Positions 36,141 through 44,185 of a DNA stretch of 64,000 bases are shown piece by piece. How positions within the stretch are numbered: position 1 is the stretch's first letter; each line of letters starts with the position of its first letter. The position numbers and the translations under genes are program-made. Under the pieces are notes generated by a model that was not told the DNA's origin, searched no databases, and was given only the letters and a program-made list of their open reading frames with translations. This stretch comes from Haloplanus sp. HW8-1 (GTDB lineage Archaea > Halobacteriota > Halobacteria > Halobacteriales > Haloferacaceae), in contig NZ_CP098518.1 in NCBI RefSeq assembly GCF_023703795.1, positions 1,860,001-1,924,000 of the forward strand, in the 5' to 3' direction.

Positions 36141-36455
36141 ATGAGCGAACTCGACCCCGGGACGCTGCTGCCGAACGACCGCATGCGCCAGCAGGCCCTC
36201 GACGGCGAGGTGACGCAGATCCACCGCGGACAGCGGTACGCGGAGGCGGGCGACACGTTCGAGATCGAGGGGACGACCTTCGAGGTCGTCGCCGTCGACG
36301 ATCGAACGCTCGGTGACATGACGGACGCCGACGCCCGCGCGGAGGGAGCGCGCGACCTCGACCACTACAAGCAGATTCTGGAACGCGCTCACGAGGACTT
36401 CGAGTGGGAAGACGACTCCGAGATCGTCCGCCATCGCTTCCAGCCGGCGGACTGA
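36141..36455 (+). CDS. ASCH-domain protein
   Basis: A 104-residue protein matching the ASCH (PUA-like) fold: GEVTQIHRGQRYAEAGDTFE at the start, EVVAVDDRTLGDMTDADARAE in the middle, and a closing strand VRHRF. ASCH domains are thought to bind RNA or act as coactivators; some hydrolyse N4-acetylcytidine. Which applies here is unknown. It is a single gene, preceded by GC-rich DNA. Confidence 0.8.
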   Translation: MSELDPGTLLPNDRMRQQALDGEVTQIHRGQRYAEAGDTFEIEGTTFEVVAVDDRTLGDMTDADARAEGARDLDHYKQILERAHEDFEWEDDSEIVRHRFQPAD

Positions 36456-36473
36456 GAACGGGACGGCCGGCGC

Positions 36474-38369
36474 TCAACGGCTGGGGGAGGCTTCTTCGGC
36501 AGCCCCCGCCTCCGTCGCGTTTCGTTCGTCCTCGCAGGTGAACGTGTTGAGCCGTGTTTTCAGGCTCGCCGTCTGTTCGGTGAGACCGTCCAACTGCGCC
36601 CGGATGTCCGTGACCGTCGTCGCCCCCTCCTCGGCGCGGTCGGCGAGCGATTCGCTGCGCTCCGCGATCGCCCGCGAGCGATCGGCCAGACGCTGAATGG
36701 CGTCGACGACCTCCTCGGTCGTCCGAGCCCCGTCGTCGGTCGCGGCCGCGACCTCGTCGACCGACGCGTCGACGCCCTCGACGGTCTCGGTCAGCGCCGT
36801 GAACGCGTCGCTGGCCTCGTTCATCGTCGTCTTCCCCGTCTCGATCTGGGCCTTGGTCTGTTCCATCTCGGCTTGCACCCGATCGACGTCCTCGACGGTC
36901 TTGTCGATGGCATCCTCGATGGCGGCCGAGTGATCCCGGGTCTCGCTGGCGAGGGACTTGACCTCGTCGGCGACGACGGCAAATCCCGCCCCGTCGGTGG
37001 TGGCGTGTGCCGCCTCGATGTTGGCGTTCAGCGCGAGGATGTTCGTCTGTTCGGCGATCTCCTCGATGAGGTCGGTACTCTCGGCGACGTCGTCCATTCG
37101 ACCGTCGAGCGACTCGACGAGCGATGCGAGTTCCTCGACGGTGCCCTCGACGTGTTCGATCGCCTCGATCGCTTCCGCCGCGGTCGCCGTCCCCGTCTCG
37201 GCGGCATCGGCGGCGTTGCTCGCCTCCGCGGAGACCTCGCTCGAGTTCGCTGCGATCTCCTCGATGGTCGCCGAGAGCGTGCTCAACTCGTCGGTAGTCG
37301 ACTCGAGTTCCGCCGCCTGCTCGCGGAGCGACGTCGCAAACTCGTGTACGTCGCCCGCCAGTTCCTCCTGTGACGCTTCGAGTCTCTCCGTCTCGTCGTA
37401 GACCGACTTGGTCGTCCCCTCGACGGTCGTCGCGAACTCCCGCAGGTCACGAATGGTCGCGGAGAGTTCGCCCGTCATCGCTTCGAACGCCTCGCTGATC
37501 TCCGCGATGGCCTCGATGTCCGCCTCCGTCGGCGGCTCGGCGGTGAAGTCGCCGTCCGCGACCGCGTCCATCGCCGCGGCGACGTCGTCGGCCTGTTCCA
37601 GGAGCGTCCGGTTCAGCCGTTCGACCTCCTGCTGTCGGGCTTCGGCCTCCGCTTTCGCCTCCTCGATTTCGGCTTGCTTCTCTTGGAGGTCCTCGATCAA
37701 CCCTTCGCTCTCCTCGACGTTCTCGATCTGTCGGGCCGTCTCCTCGCGGGAGCGCTCGATCGAGATCCAGTTCTGGATCAGCGCCGCCGAGAGCGCGAGG
37801 ACGTACACCGCGTGCACGAACGCCCATCCCCACGGGTTCTGGATCGCCGCCGTATGGTTGTACACCGCCGCCGGATTCATCATGCCGAAGACGCCGTGCT
37901 GGATGGCCACGTAGAGGATCCCGACCAAGAAGGGAACCCAGTCCTCGTAGACGGCGACCACTGCCACCATCACGAAAAAGTGGAAATGTGCCTCGATGAA
38001 GCCACCGGAGAAGTAGACGACTTCGGCCGACGCCATCATCAATCCGACCGCGGCGAGCGCCGTCCGCACTCGCCGTCCGAGTCGGGACCACCGCGCCAGC
38101 AGGCCGATTCCGACGAGTAGACCGACGCCGAACAGGACGTACTCGAGGGGTTCGGCGGTGAACGTCGCACCGGTGACGTACGGCTCGGTGCCGGTGAACC
38201 GACCGAGTGCGAACAGGAAGGGGACGTGGGCGACAAGGAGTCGGACGATGTTTCGGTGTCGCGCTCGCCACGTCGCCTCCGGTATTTCCTCCCCGGTCGG
38301 GATGTATTCGAGGTACTCCCGACGGGTTCGTTGCCACAGCCCCGCCCCCACCGCGCTTGCCCCTGCCAT
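36474..38369 (-). CDS. Membrane chemotaxis transducer with a His-containing 6TM sensor
   Basis: A 631-residue methyl-accepting protein. Residues 1 to about 205 contain about six membrane helices with EAHFHFF (near 125-131) and IQHGVFG (near 155-161), a His pattern seen in a membrane sensor domain shared with HtrVIII-like transducers, which respond to oxygen. A coiled coil (about 208-260) and HAMP-like part lead to the signalling domain, whose hairpin tip reads EIAEQTNILALNANIEAAHA (near 450-469). The C-terminus is short. It signals to CheA; the sensed ligand is inferred only. Confidence 0.9.
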   Translation of the reverse strand: MAGASAVGAGLWQRTRREYLEYIPTGEEIPEATWRARHRNIVRLLVAHVPFLFALGRFTGTEPYVTGATFTAEPLEYVLFGVGLLVGIGLLARWSRLGRRVRTALAAVGLMMASAEVVYFSGGFIEAHFHFFVMVAVVAVYEDWVPFLVGILYVAIQHGVFGMMNPAAVYNHTAAIQNPWGWAFVHAVYVLALSAALIQNWISIERSREETARQIENVEESEGLIEDLQEKQAEIEEAKAEAEARQQEVERLNRTLLEQADDVAAAMDAVADGDFTAEPPTEADIEAIAEISEAFEAMTGELSATIRDLREFATTVEGTTKSVYDETERLEASQEELAGDVHEFATSLREQAAELESTTDELSTLSATIEEIAANSSEVSAEASNAADAAETGTATAAEAIEAIEHVEGTVEELASLVESLDGRMDDVAESTDLIEEIAEQTNILALNANIEAAHATTDGAGFAVVADEVKSLASETRDHSAAIEDAIDKTVEDVDRVQAEMEQTKAQIETGKTTMNEASDAFTALTETVEGVDASVDEVAAATDDGARTTEEVVDAIQRLADRSRAIAERSESLADRAEEGATTVTDIRAQLDGLTEQTASLKTRLNTFTCEDERNATEAGAAEEASPSR

Positions 38370-38552
38370 ATCCGTCTCTCCACACTGAGTGACATAGGAA
38401 TTGTGTCGTCCGAATCAGCGCTGATAATCGGCGTGGCGGGGGAGCGGCCGGACGATCGATCGCGGTGAGTCGGCGGGGTCGACGCCCAGGCAGCGTGTCA
38501 CTCGCGGACGGCGTACCAACGGGTTTTCGCGTCTGGGCCACCGAATGCTCCC

Positions 38553-41006
38553 ATGACGGGCCCGATCCGAGTTCTCCACGTCGACGACGACCGAGACTTC
38601 GCCGATATGACGGCCACCTTTCTCGAACGTGAAGACGAGCGCCTGAGGGTCGAACCCGCGACGGACGCGGGCAGCGGCCTCGAACGACTCGCCAGCGACG
38701 AGTTCGACTGTGTCGTCTCCGACTACGAGATGCCCGGTCGAACCGGGGTCGAGTTCCTCGACGTCGTCCGGGAGACCCACCCGGAACTCCCGTTTATCCT
38801 CTTTACCGGCAGGGGGAGCGAGGCGGTCGCCAGCGAGGCCATCTCGGCCGGGGTCACCGACTACCTGCAGAAAGACACCGGGACCGAACAGTACCAACTG
38901 CTCGCCAAACGGATCGTCGACGCGGTCGAACATCGCTACGCCGAGACCAACTACCGGGAGATCTTCGAGAAGATCCCCGACGGCGTCGTCATTCAGGATC
39001 CGGCCGACGGGTCGTTCATCGACATGAACGCCCAGTATGCCCGGATGTTCGGCTACGATCGCGAGGAACTGCTTGATGCCGGGTTCGGGGCGATCCACGC
39101 CGGCGACCCCCCGTACACGCTGGAAAACGCCCGTCAGCGGATTCGGCGCGTCATCGATCAGGGGCCACGGACCTTCGAGTGGCCTGGCATCACGAAGGAC
39201 GGCGAGCAGTTCTGGGCGGAGGTCCATCTCACCCCGACCCGCCTCCACGGGAACGAACGGATCCTCGCCGCCGTCCGCGACGTCAGCGAACGCAGGGAAC
39301 GGAAGCGTCGGTTCGAAGCCATCCTCGACAACACCTACACGTTCATGGGGTTGCTAGACCCCAACGGGACCGTCCTCGAAGCGAACGCAACGGCGCTGAA
39401 TTTCGGCGGACTGGATCGGTCCGCGATCGCCGGCAAGCCGCTGTGGGAGACCGCCTGGATCGGGTCGAACGCCGATGCCCGGGCTACCGTCCGGAACGGC
39501 GTCGAGTGTGCTCGGAACGGGGACCTGTTCCGCGACGAGATTACGATCCAGGGCTCCGATCGCGAGGCGGTGATCGACTTCTCGATCCGGCCGGTCACGG
39601 ACGTCAGCGGCGAGGTGACGCTACTGGTGCCCGAGGGACGCGACATCACGGACCGCAAAGCACACCAGCGCCGACGGAACCGGATCATCGACCGGGTGAC
39701 CGACGCCATCGTCGAGGTCGACGCTGACTGGAACGTTACGCTGGTCAACGAGCAGGCCACGGCCCTCTACGGGATGGACGAACGATCGCTCCTCGGCCGT
39801 GGGTTCTGGGACGTCTTCTCCGGGGCGCTCGGCACTCGGTTCGAGGCGGAGTACCGACGGGTCATGGAGGCCCGGGAGCCGAGGTCGTTCGTCGAGTACT
39901 ACGGCGGCCTCGGCGGCTGGTTCGACGTCCAAGTGTACCCCAACGACGACGGTGGGCTCTCCTTTTATTTCCGCGACGTCACTGACCGCCGGGAGCAGTC
40001 ACGTGAACTCGCCGTCGCCGAGGCACGGTACCGGACGCTGGCCGAGAACGTCCCGAACGGCGCCGTCTTCTACTTCGACGACGACCTACGCTACCGGATC
40101 GTCTCCGGGAACGGATTCGATCCCATCGAGACGTCGTCGGACGACATCCTCGACAACACCCCTGCCGAGGTCGACCCGTTCTCCGAGGACGTGGCGCAGT
40201 TCCTGCGCGCCGCCATGGAGGCGACGCTCGACGGCACCGAGGTGACGACCGAACTCGCCTACGAGGGCCGCCGCTACGAGCTTCGCTCCGCCTCCGTCCG
40301 GGACGACGACGGCGACGTCGCCGCCGGACTGTTCGTGACACACGACGTCACGGAGCGACGTCGTCGAAAGCGAACCCTCGAACGCAAGAACGAGCGCCTC
40401 GAAGAGTTCACAAGTGTCGTCTCTCACGACCTCAGGACTCCCCTGGACGCCGCACGGGGGCACCTCGAACTGGCCCGTGAGGGGAACGACGCCTCCCTCG
40501 ACCGCGTCGCGGACGCGCTGGACCGCAGCCGGCGGTTGATCGACGACCTCCTAACGCTCGCTCGCGAGGGCGAGCGCGTCGGCGAACGGGAACCGGTCGA
40601 CCTCGCGTCCGTCGTCGAGACGTGCTGGGAGACGATCGAGGACGCCGACGCCACCCTCTCGGTCGACACCGAGCGTACGATTTTGGCCGACAGGGGTGGC
40701 CTCCGCCGACTCCTTGAGAACCTCCTCGAGAACGCTACCGAACACGGCGGCGAGCGAATCTCCGTGGGCGACCTCGACGAGGGCTTCTACGTCGGAGACG
40801 ACGGGACCGGCCTCCCGGAAGGGGACTGCGAACGCATCTTCGACCCCGGTTACTCGACCGCCGAAAGCGGGACCGGCTTCGGCCTCCGCGTCGTCGAACG
40901 GGTGATCGACGGACACGGTTGGTCCATCCGCGCGACCCACGGCCCCGAGGGTGGGGCGCGCTTCGAGATCACCGACGTGGACGGCGAGGGGTCTCCGTCG
41001 CGCTGA
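38553..41006 (+). CDS. Receiver-PAS histidine kinase (REC-4xPAS-HisKA-HATPase)
   Basis: An 817-residue cytosolic kinase. A receiver domain comes first (HVDDDRDFADM near 9-19, phospho-Asp in VSDYEMPG near 55-62, DYLQKDT near 107). Four PAS-like domains follow (about 130-250, 250-370, 370-485 and 490-610). The phospho-acceptor is in SHDLRTPLDAA (near 628-638). The ATPase lobe shows LLENATEHG, VGDDGTGLP and a GFGLRVVE G-box. A receiver at the N-terminus of a kinase is common in haloarchaea and suggests input from another kinase. It is divergent from the transducer gene. Confidence 0.93.
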   Translation: MTGPIRVLHVDDDRDFADMTATFLEREDERLRVEPATDAGSGLERLASDEFDCVVSDYEMPGRTGVEFLDVVRETHPELPFILFTGRGSEAVASEAISAGVTDYLQKDTGTEQYQLLAKRIVDAVEHRYAETNYREIFEKIPDGVVIQDPADGSFIDMNAQYARMFGYDREELLDAGFGAIHAGDPPYTLENARQRIRRVIDQGPRTFEWPGITKDGEQFWAEVHLTPTRLHGNERILAAVRDVSERRERKRRFEAILDNTYTFMGLLDPNGTVLEANATALNFGGLDRSAIAGKPLWETAWIGSNADARATVRNGVECARNGDLFRDEITIQGSDREAVIDFSIRPVTDVSGEVTLLVPEGRDITDRKAHQRRRNRIIDRVTDAIVEVDADWNVTLVNEQATALYGMDERSLLGRGFWDVFSGALGTRFEAEYRRVMEAREPRSFVEYYGGLGGWFDVQVYPNDDGGLSFYFRDVTDRREQSRELAVAEARYRTLAENVPNGAVFYFDDDLRYRIVSGNGFDPIETSSDDILDNTPAEVDPFSEDVAQFLRAAMEATLDGTEVTTELAYEGRRYELRSASVRDDDGDVAAGLFVTHDVTERRRRKRTLERKNERLEEFTSVVSHDLRTPLDAARGHLELAREGNDASLDRVADALDRSRRLIDDLLTLAREGERVGEREPVDLASVVETCWETIEDADATLSVDTERTILADRGGLRRLLENLLENATEHGGERISVGDLDEGFYVGDDGTGLPEGDCERIFDPGYSTAESGTGFGLRVVERVIDGHGWSIRATHGPEGGARFEITDVDGEGSPSR

Positions 41007-41064
41007 CTCTGCCTCCCCCTCCGTGTCGTCCCGGCGCGCGTTCCCGGCCGGAACATACGAAACG

Positions 41065-41074
41065 TTGATATACC
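41065..41074 (+). promoter_or_regulatory. TATA box of the Ile-rich leader ORF
   Basis: TTGATATACC with a purine-rich CGAAAC stretch (41059-41064) just upstream that resembles a BRE. The TATA centre is about 27 bases from the ATG at 41097, the distance expected for a leaderless transcript. Confidence 0.6.
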
Positions 41075-41096
41075 ACGGCTCCGTCTGTACGCCCAG

Positions 41097-41198
41097 ATGA
41101 GGCGTTTCACCACGTTCACGGACGTGCCCACCGTGAGCGACGGGAACGCCGCCACCGCTATTATCGCGATTATCGGCATTATTGGGGCTCTCCAGTAG
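41097..41198 (+). CDS. Isoleucine-rich leader peptide ORF upstream of acetolactate synthase
   Basis: A 33-codon ORF from ATG 41097 to TAG 41196-41198. It contains six Ile codons in the nine codons following GCT at 41157 (residues 22-30 read IIAIIGIIG), four of them ATT, which is uncommon in this G+C-rich genome. A BRE/TATA unit ends about 22 bases before the ATG, which fits leaderless initiation. The stop codon lies in the loop and right arm of a hairpin, and the next gene is acetolactate synthase, the enzyme of the isoleucine/valine/leucine pathway. This is the architecture of an amino-acid attenuation leader. Whether it is translated is inference; it could be a chance ORF. Confidence 0.6.
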   Translation: MRRFTTFTDVPTVSDGNAATAIIAIIGIIGALQ

Positions 41199-41204
41199 AG
41201 CCTC
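41184..41204 (+). promoter_or_regulatory. Hairpin spanning the leader ORF stop codon
   Basis: GGCTCT (41186-41191) pairs with AGAGCC (41197-41202) around a five-base loop; one G-U and one G-C pair extend the stem to eight. The leader stop TAG at 41196-41198 overlaps the loop edge. A ribosome stalled at the Ile codons would alter this structure, as in classical attenuators. No T-run follows the stem. Confidence 0.5.
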
Positions 41205-41211
41205 ATATACC
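41204..41211 (+). promoter_or_regulatory. Second TATA-like element before acetolactate synthase
   Basis: CATATACC; the 9-mer ATATACCAC occurs both here (41205-41213) and in the leader TATA (41068-41076). A start about 25 bases downstream would give a 5' UTR of roughly 65 bases before ATG 41300, bypassing the leader ORF. Confidence 0.45.
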
Positions 41212-41257
41212 ACATCCTTCCCCGTTCGATTCGCACCACATCCGAACCGTCAGTCCC

Positions 41258-41280
41258 GCTGGCACGTCAGGTTAGCCAGC
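41258..41280 (+). promoter_or_regulatory. Hairpin just before the acetolactate synthase start
   Basis: GCTGGC (41258-41263) pairs perfectly with GCCAGC (41275-41280), with an 11-base loop, 19 bases before the ATG. A run of seven Cs follows and no Shine-Dalgarno sequence is present, so initiation may depend on other features. Confidence 0.45.
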
Positions 41281-41299
41281 AACCCCCCCACGACCACCG

Positions 41300-43039
41300 A
41301 TGCCCGAACGTTCCGCCGTCCAGACGACCGACGAATCGCTCTCCGACCGCGTCAGCAGCGGCGCCGACGCCGTCGTCGCGGCCCTCGAAGCCGCCGGCGT
41401 TGACACCCTCTTCGGCGTCCAGGGCGGGGCCATCATGCCCGTCTACGACGCCCTCTACGAGTCGGCGTTGACACACGTGACGATGGCCCACGAACAGGGG
41501 GCGGCTCACGCCGCCGACGCCTACGGAGTCGTCGCCGGCGACCCCGGCGTCTGTCTGGCCACCTCCGGTCCCGGTGCCACCAACCTCGTGACGGGACTGG
41601 CCGACGCCGACATGGACTCGGACCCCGTCGTCGCGCTCACCGGCCAGGCACCCACCGACCTCGTCGGGAAGGACGCCTTCCAGGAGGTCGATACGGTGGG
41701 CATGACCGAACCGGTTACGAAAGCCAACGCCTTCGCGACCGACCCCGACACCGTCGGCGTGGACGTCAGCGAGGCGCTCGCACTCGCCCGCGAAGGACGG
41801 CCCGGTCCGACGCTGGTCGACCTACCGAAAGACGTCACGAACGCGGAGACCGACCAGCCCCCGACTACTCCCGACGAGGTGGAGACACCCGAGGTTCCGG
41901 GCGAGGCCGACGGCGCGGCGGTGATGGAGGCAGCGTCGGTGCTCGCGGCGGCCGAGCGGCCGGTCGTCCTCGCCGGTGGCGGCGTAATCAAAGGCGAGGC
42001 AACCCCGGAACTCCGCCGGTTCGCGACTGAGTACGGCGTCCCGGTCGTCACGACGATGCCCGGCATCGGAACCTTCCCCGAGGACCACGACCTCGCCATG
42101 GAGGTCGCCGGCATGCACGGGACCGGCTACGCGAACCTCGCGCTCCAGCACTGTGACGCGATGCTCGCGGTGGGAACCCGCTTCGACGACAGACTTACCG
42201 GCGGCGTCGATACGTTCGCACCCCACGCGGACATCGTCCACGTCGACATCGACCCCACCGAACACTCGAAGAATGTCCACACCGCGTATCCGCTGACCGG
42301 CGACGCGTCGGTCGTGATCGACCAGTTGTCCGACGCGATGCCGCGGGCGCCGGACGCGTCGGCGTGGCGCCAGCGGTGCCGGCAGTGGAAAGACGAGTAC
42401 GCGATGGAGTACGTGGCACCCGACGACGCCCCGCTCAAACCGCAGTTCGTCGTCGAGGCGCTCGACGCGCTCACGCCACGGGAGACCATCGTGACGACGG
42501 GCGTCGGCCAGCACCAGATGTGGGCCATGCAGTACTGGACCTACACCGAACCCCGGACGTGGGTCTCGTCGCACGGCCTGGGAACGATGGGCTACGGCCT
42601 GCCCGCCGCCATCGGCGCCCGCGTGGCCGCCGACGACGACCAGTCGGTCGTCTGTTTCGACGGGGACGGGTCGTTTCTGATGACGCTTCAGGAACTCGCC
42701 GTCGCCGTCCGCGAGGACCTCGATATCACCGTCGTCGTGTTGAACAACGAGGCGGTGGGGATGGTCCGCCAGTGGCAGGACGCCTTCTTCGACGGTCGTC
42801 GGATGGCCTCCGAATACCCCTGGGCCCCGCAGTTCGACGTACTGGCCGAAGCGTTCGGCGCCCGTGGGTTCCGTCTCGACACCTACGACGCCGTCGAGGA
42901 GACATTCCGGGCGGCGCTCGACTACGATGGACCGTCGGTCGTCGATGCACACGTCGACCCCGAGGAGGACGTCTATCCGATCGTGCCCTCGGGGGGAAAC
43001 AACGGCAAGTTCGCGATGAACGAAGAACAGTTATCGTAG
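41300..43039 (+). CDS. ilvB: Acetolactate synthase, large (catalytic) subunit
   Basis: A 579-residue ThDP enzyme that joins pyruvate with pyruvate or 2-oxobutyrate at the entry to valine, leucine and isoleucine synthesis. The PYR domain has GVQGGAIMPVYDALY (near 36-50) with AHEQGAAHAADAYG holding the activating Glu. The central FAD-type domain starts near 205. The PP domain carries GDGSFLMTLQELAVA (near 455-469) and VVLNNEAVGMV for Mg-ThDP. No ilvN regulatory subunit follows, unlike the usual ilvBNC cluster, so it may be a second paralogue or use a distant partner. A leader ORF precedes it. Confidence 0.93.
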   Translation: MPERSAVQTTDESLSDRVSSGADAVVAALEAAGVDTLFGVQGGAIMPVYDALYESALTHVTMAHEQGAAHAADAYGVVAGDPGVCLATSGPGATNLVTGLADADMDSDPVVALTGQAPTDLVGKDAFQEVDTVGMTEPVTKANAFATDPDTVGVDVSEALALAREGRPGPTLVDLPKDVTNAETDQPPTTPDEVETPEVPGEADGAAVMEAASVLAAAERPVVLAGGGVIKGEATPELRRFATEYGVPVVTTMPGIGTFPEDHDLAMEVAGMHGTGYANLALQHCDAMLAVGTRFDDRLTGGVDTFAPHADIVHVDIDPTEHSKNVHTAYPLTGDASVVIDQLSDAMPRAPDASAWRQRCRQWKDEYAMEYVAPDDAPLKPQFVVEALDALTPRETIVTTGVGQHQMWAMQYWTYTEPRTWVSSHGLGTMGYGLPAAIGARVAADDDQSVVCFDGDGSFLMTLQELAVAVREDLDITVVVLNNEAVGMVRQWQDAFFDGRRMASEYPWAPQFDVLAEAFGARGFRLDTYDAVEETFRAALDYDGPSVVDAHVDPEEDVYPIVPSGGNNGKFAMNEEQLS

Positions 43040-43054
43040 CGTTTGGAACTGTTT

Positions 43055-43092
43055 GCACACCTGATCGCACGCAGTCTGGCGATCAGGTGTGC
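43055..43092 (+). terminator. 14-bp perfect inverted repeat after acetolactate synthase (terminator candidate)
   Basis: The left arm 43055-43068 and right arm 43079-43092 are perfect complements (14 bases) around a ten-base loop; two further pairs (one G-U) can extend it. It begins 16 bases after the stop codon. There is no T-run, so it may act by structure or be a mobile-element remnant instead. Confidence 0.5.
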
Positions 43093-43219
43093 GATGACTT
43101 ACAAAGGCTACTATAGAGCGGCTGTAGCGGCGGACGATTCGGCCGATCGACGGCTCCGTAGATCCCTCCCGAAGCGTCCCCCGGCTCCTGCCCCGATCCC
43201 GTCGTCGACGAGGGGTGCC

Positions 43220-43674
43220 CTACGAGTCGGTCACGTTCGGCGCGCGACGACCCGTCATCTCCTCGATGTCGAGTTCGTGCCAGACCGGCGCAGCTCCGAG
43301 AGCGGTTTGTCGAAGACACTGAGACTGGCGACCGAGGCATACTCCGCAAAGACCCCAGCCGCATCGATCGCCTCCGGCGAGTCGTCCAGAATCGGGGACA
43401 GGCGGCCGGTGATGATGACGCTCCGCCAGTCGTCCACGTCGTTCCACTCGTAGGCGACCAGATTCACCGCGTTCGTCTGTTCCAGGGCCGCCTCCTTCTT
43501 ACTGTCCGCATCCGACACTAACTGGAAGATACACCGGTTGCCGAGCACGTCGTATCCGAACGAAATCGGTAAGCCGTACGGTTCGTCTCCGCCGAACGAG
43601 AGCACACCGTGCCCCTGTCGCGTCAGAAACTCCGCGATCTCTTTGCCCGTCATCTGGACGCCGTACGCGGTCAT
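43220..43674 (-). pseudogene. Pyridoxamine 5'-phosphate oxidase-family protein with a C-terminal frameshift
   Basis: The N-terminal 125 residues are a normal PPOX-type split-barrel fold (GVLSFGGDEPYGLPISFGYD near 23-42, WRSVIITGRLSP near 82-93), which binds flavin. The open frame ends at 43255 with a non-homologous basic tail. A different frame contains APVWHELDIEEMTGRRAP, the expected family C-terminus, ending at 43220. The two join if one G is missing near 43291-43293. Either the gene is broken near its end or there is an assembly error; the truncated protein may still fold. Start at ATG 43674. Confidence 0.75.
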
Positions 43675-43900
43675 GGGTGGACGTAGTGTCCGCTGTTGGG
43701 TAGGGTTTTTGAACGACGTAACGCGCCCCGACGGGGGTGGTCCATCCGTCGCGATCCGGCGTCCCCCGTGAGTCCATCGCCCCCCGCCGCCGCGGGCGCG
43801 CTACCAGCCGGTCGGGTCGGCATCCCCGTCGGGAGAGTCTCAGTCGCTAGGTTCGAACTGGACGAGTACGGGACGTCGGTTCGCCGGGACGGTCCATTGA

Positions 43901-44185
43901 TCACTCGATTTCTAACCGGCCTCCGTCACCCGTCTCCTCGCCGTTCTCGCCCCATTCGAGTTCGAACTCGATACTCAACTCGCCGGGTCCGTCCGTCGGC
44001 CCCTCCCGTTCGGCTTTGACCTCGAACGTCGGACGGGCTGGCGGCTCCATCGTCACGGATTCGGTCCCTGCTTTCAGTGTGATCGCCTCCCCTCGTTCGA
44101 GTTTGTCGGCGACACTGCGGAGGTACGCTGCGACGTCTTCTCGAGATTGCTCGCTCTCCGACTCGAACAGGACCTTCTCGGGCAT
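43901..44185 (-). CDS. Amphi-Trp domain protein
   Basis: A 94-residue haloarchaeal protein. The amphi-Trp domain covers the N-terminal two-thirds: MPEKVLFESESEQSRE, the helix with EDVAAYLRSVADKLERG, and the strand VTMEPPARPTFEVKAERE. An acidic tail ends the protein. The function of the domain is unknown; it is widespread in haloarchaea. It is monocistronic, with a GC-rich 600-base region upstream. Confidence 0.9.
   Translation of the reverse strand: MPEKVLFESESEQSREDVAAYLRSVADKLERGEAITLKAGTESVTMEPPARPTFEVKAEREGPTDGPGELSIEFELEWGENGEETGDGGRLEIE

Noticed and set aside
36873-37914. + strand Ser-rich frames over the transducer
   Set aside because: Antisense to the MCP signalling domain, which has clear heptads and the conserved tip.
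40850-41239. Minus-strand frame with an Ile-rich part over the leader ORF
   Set aside because: It runs through the end of the histidine kinase and has no promoter; its hydrophobic part is the reverse complement of the leader ORF, whose + strand has TATA and stop in better places.
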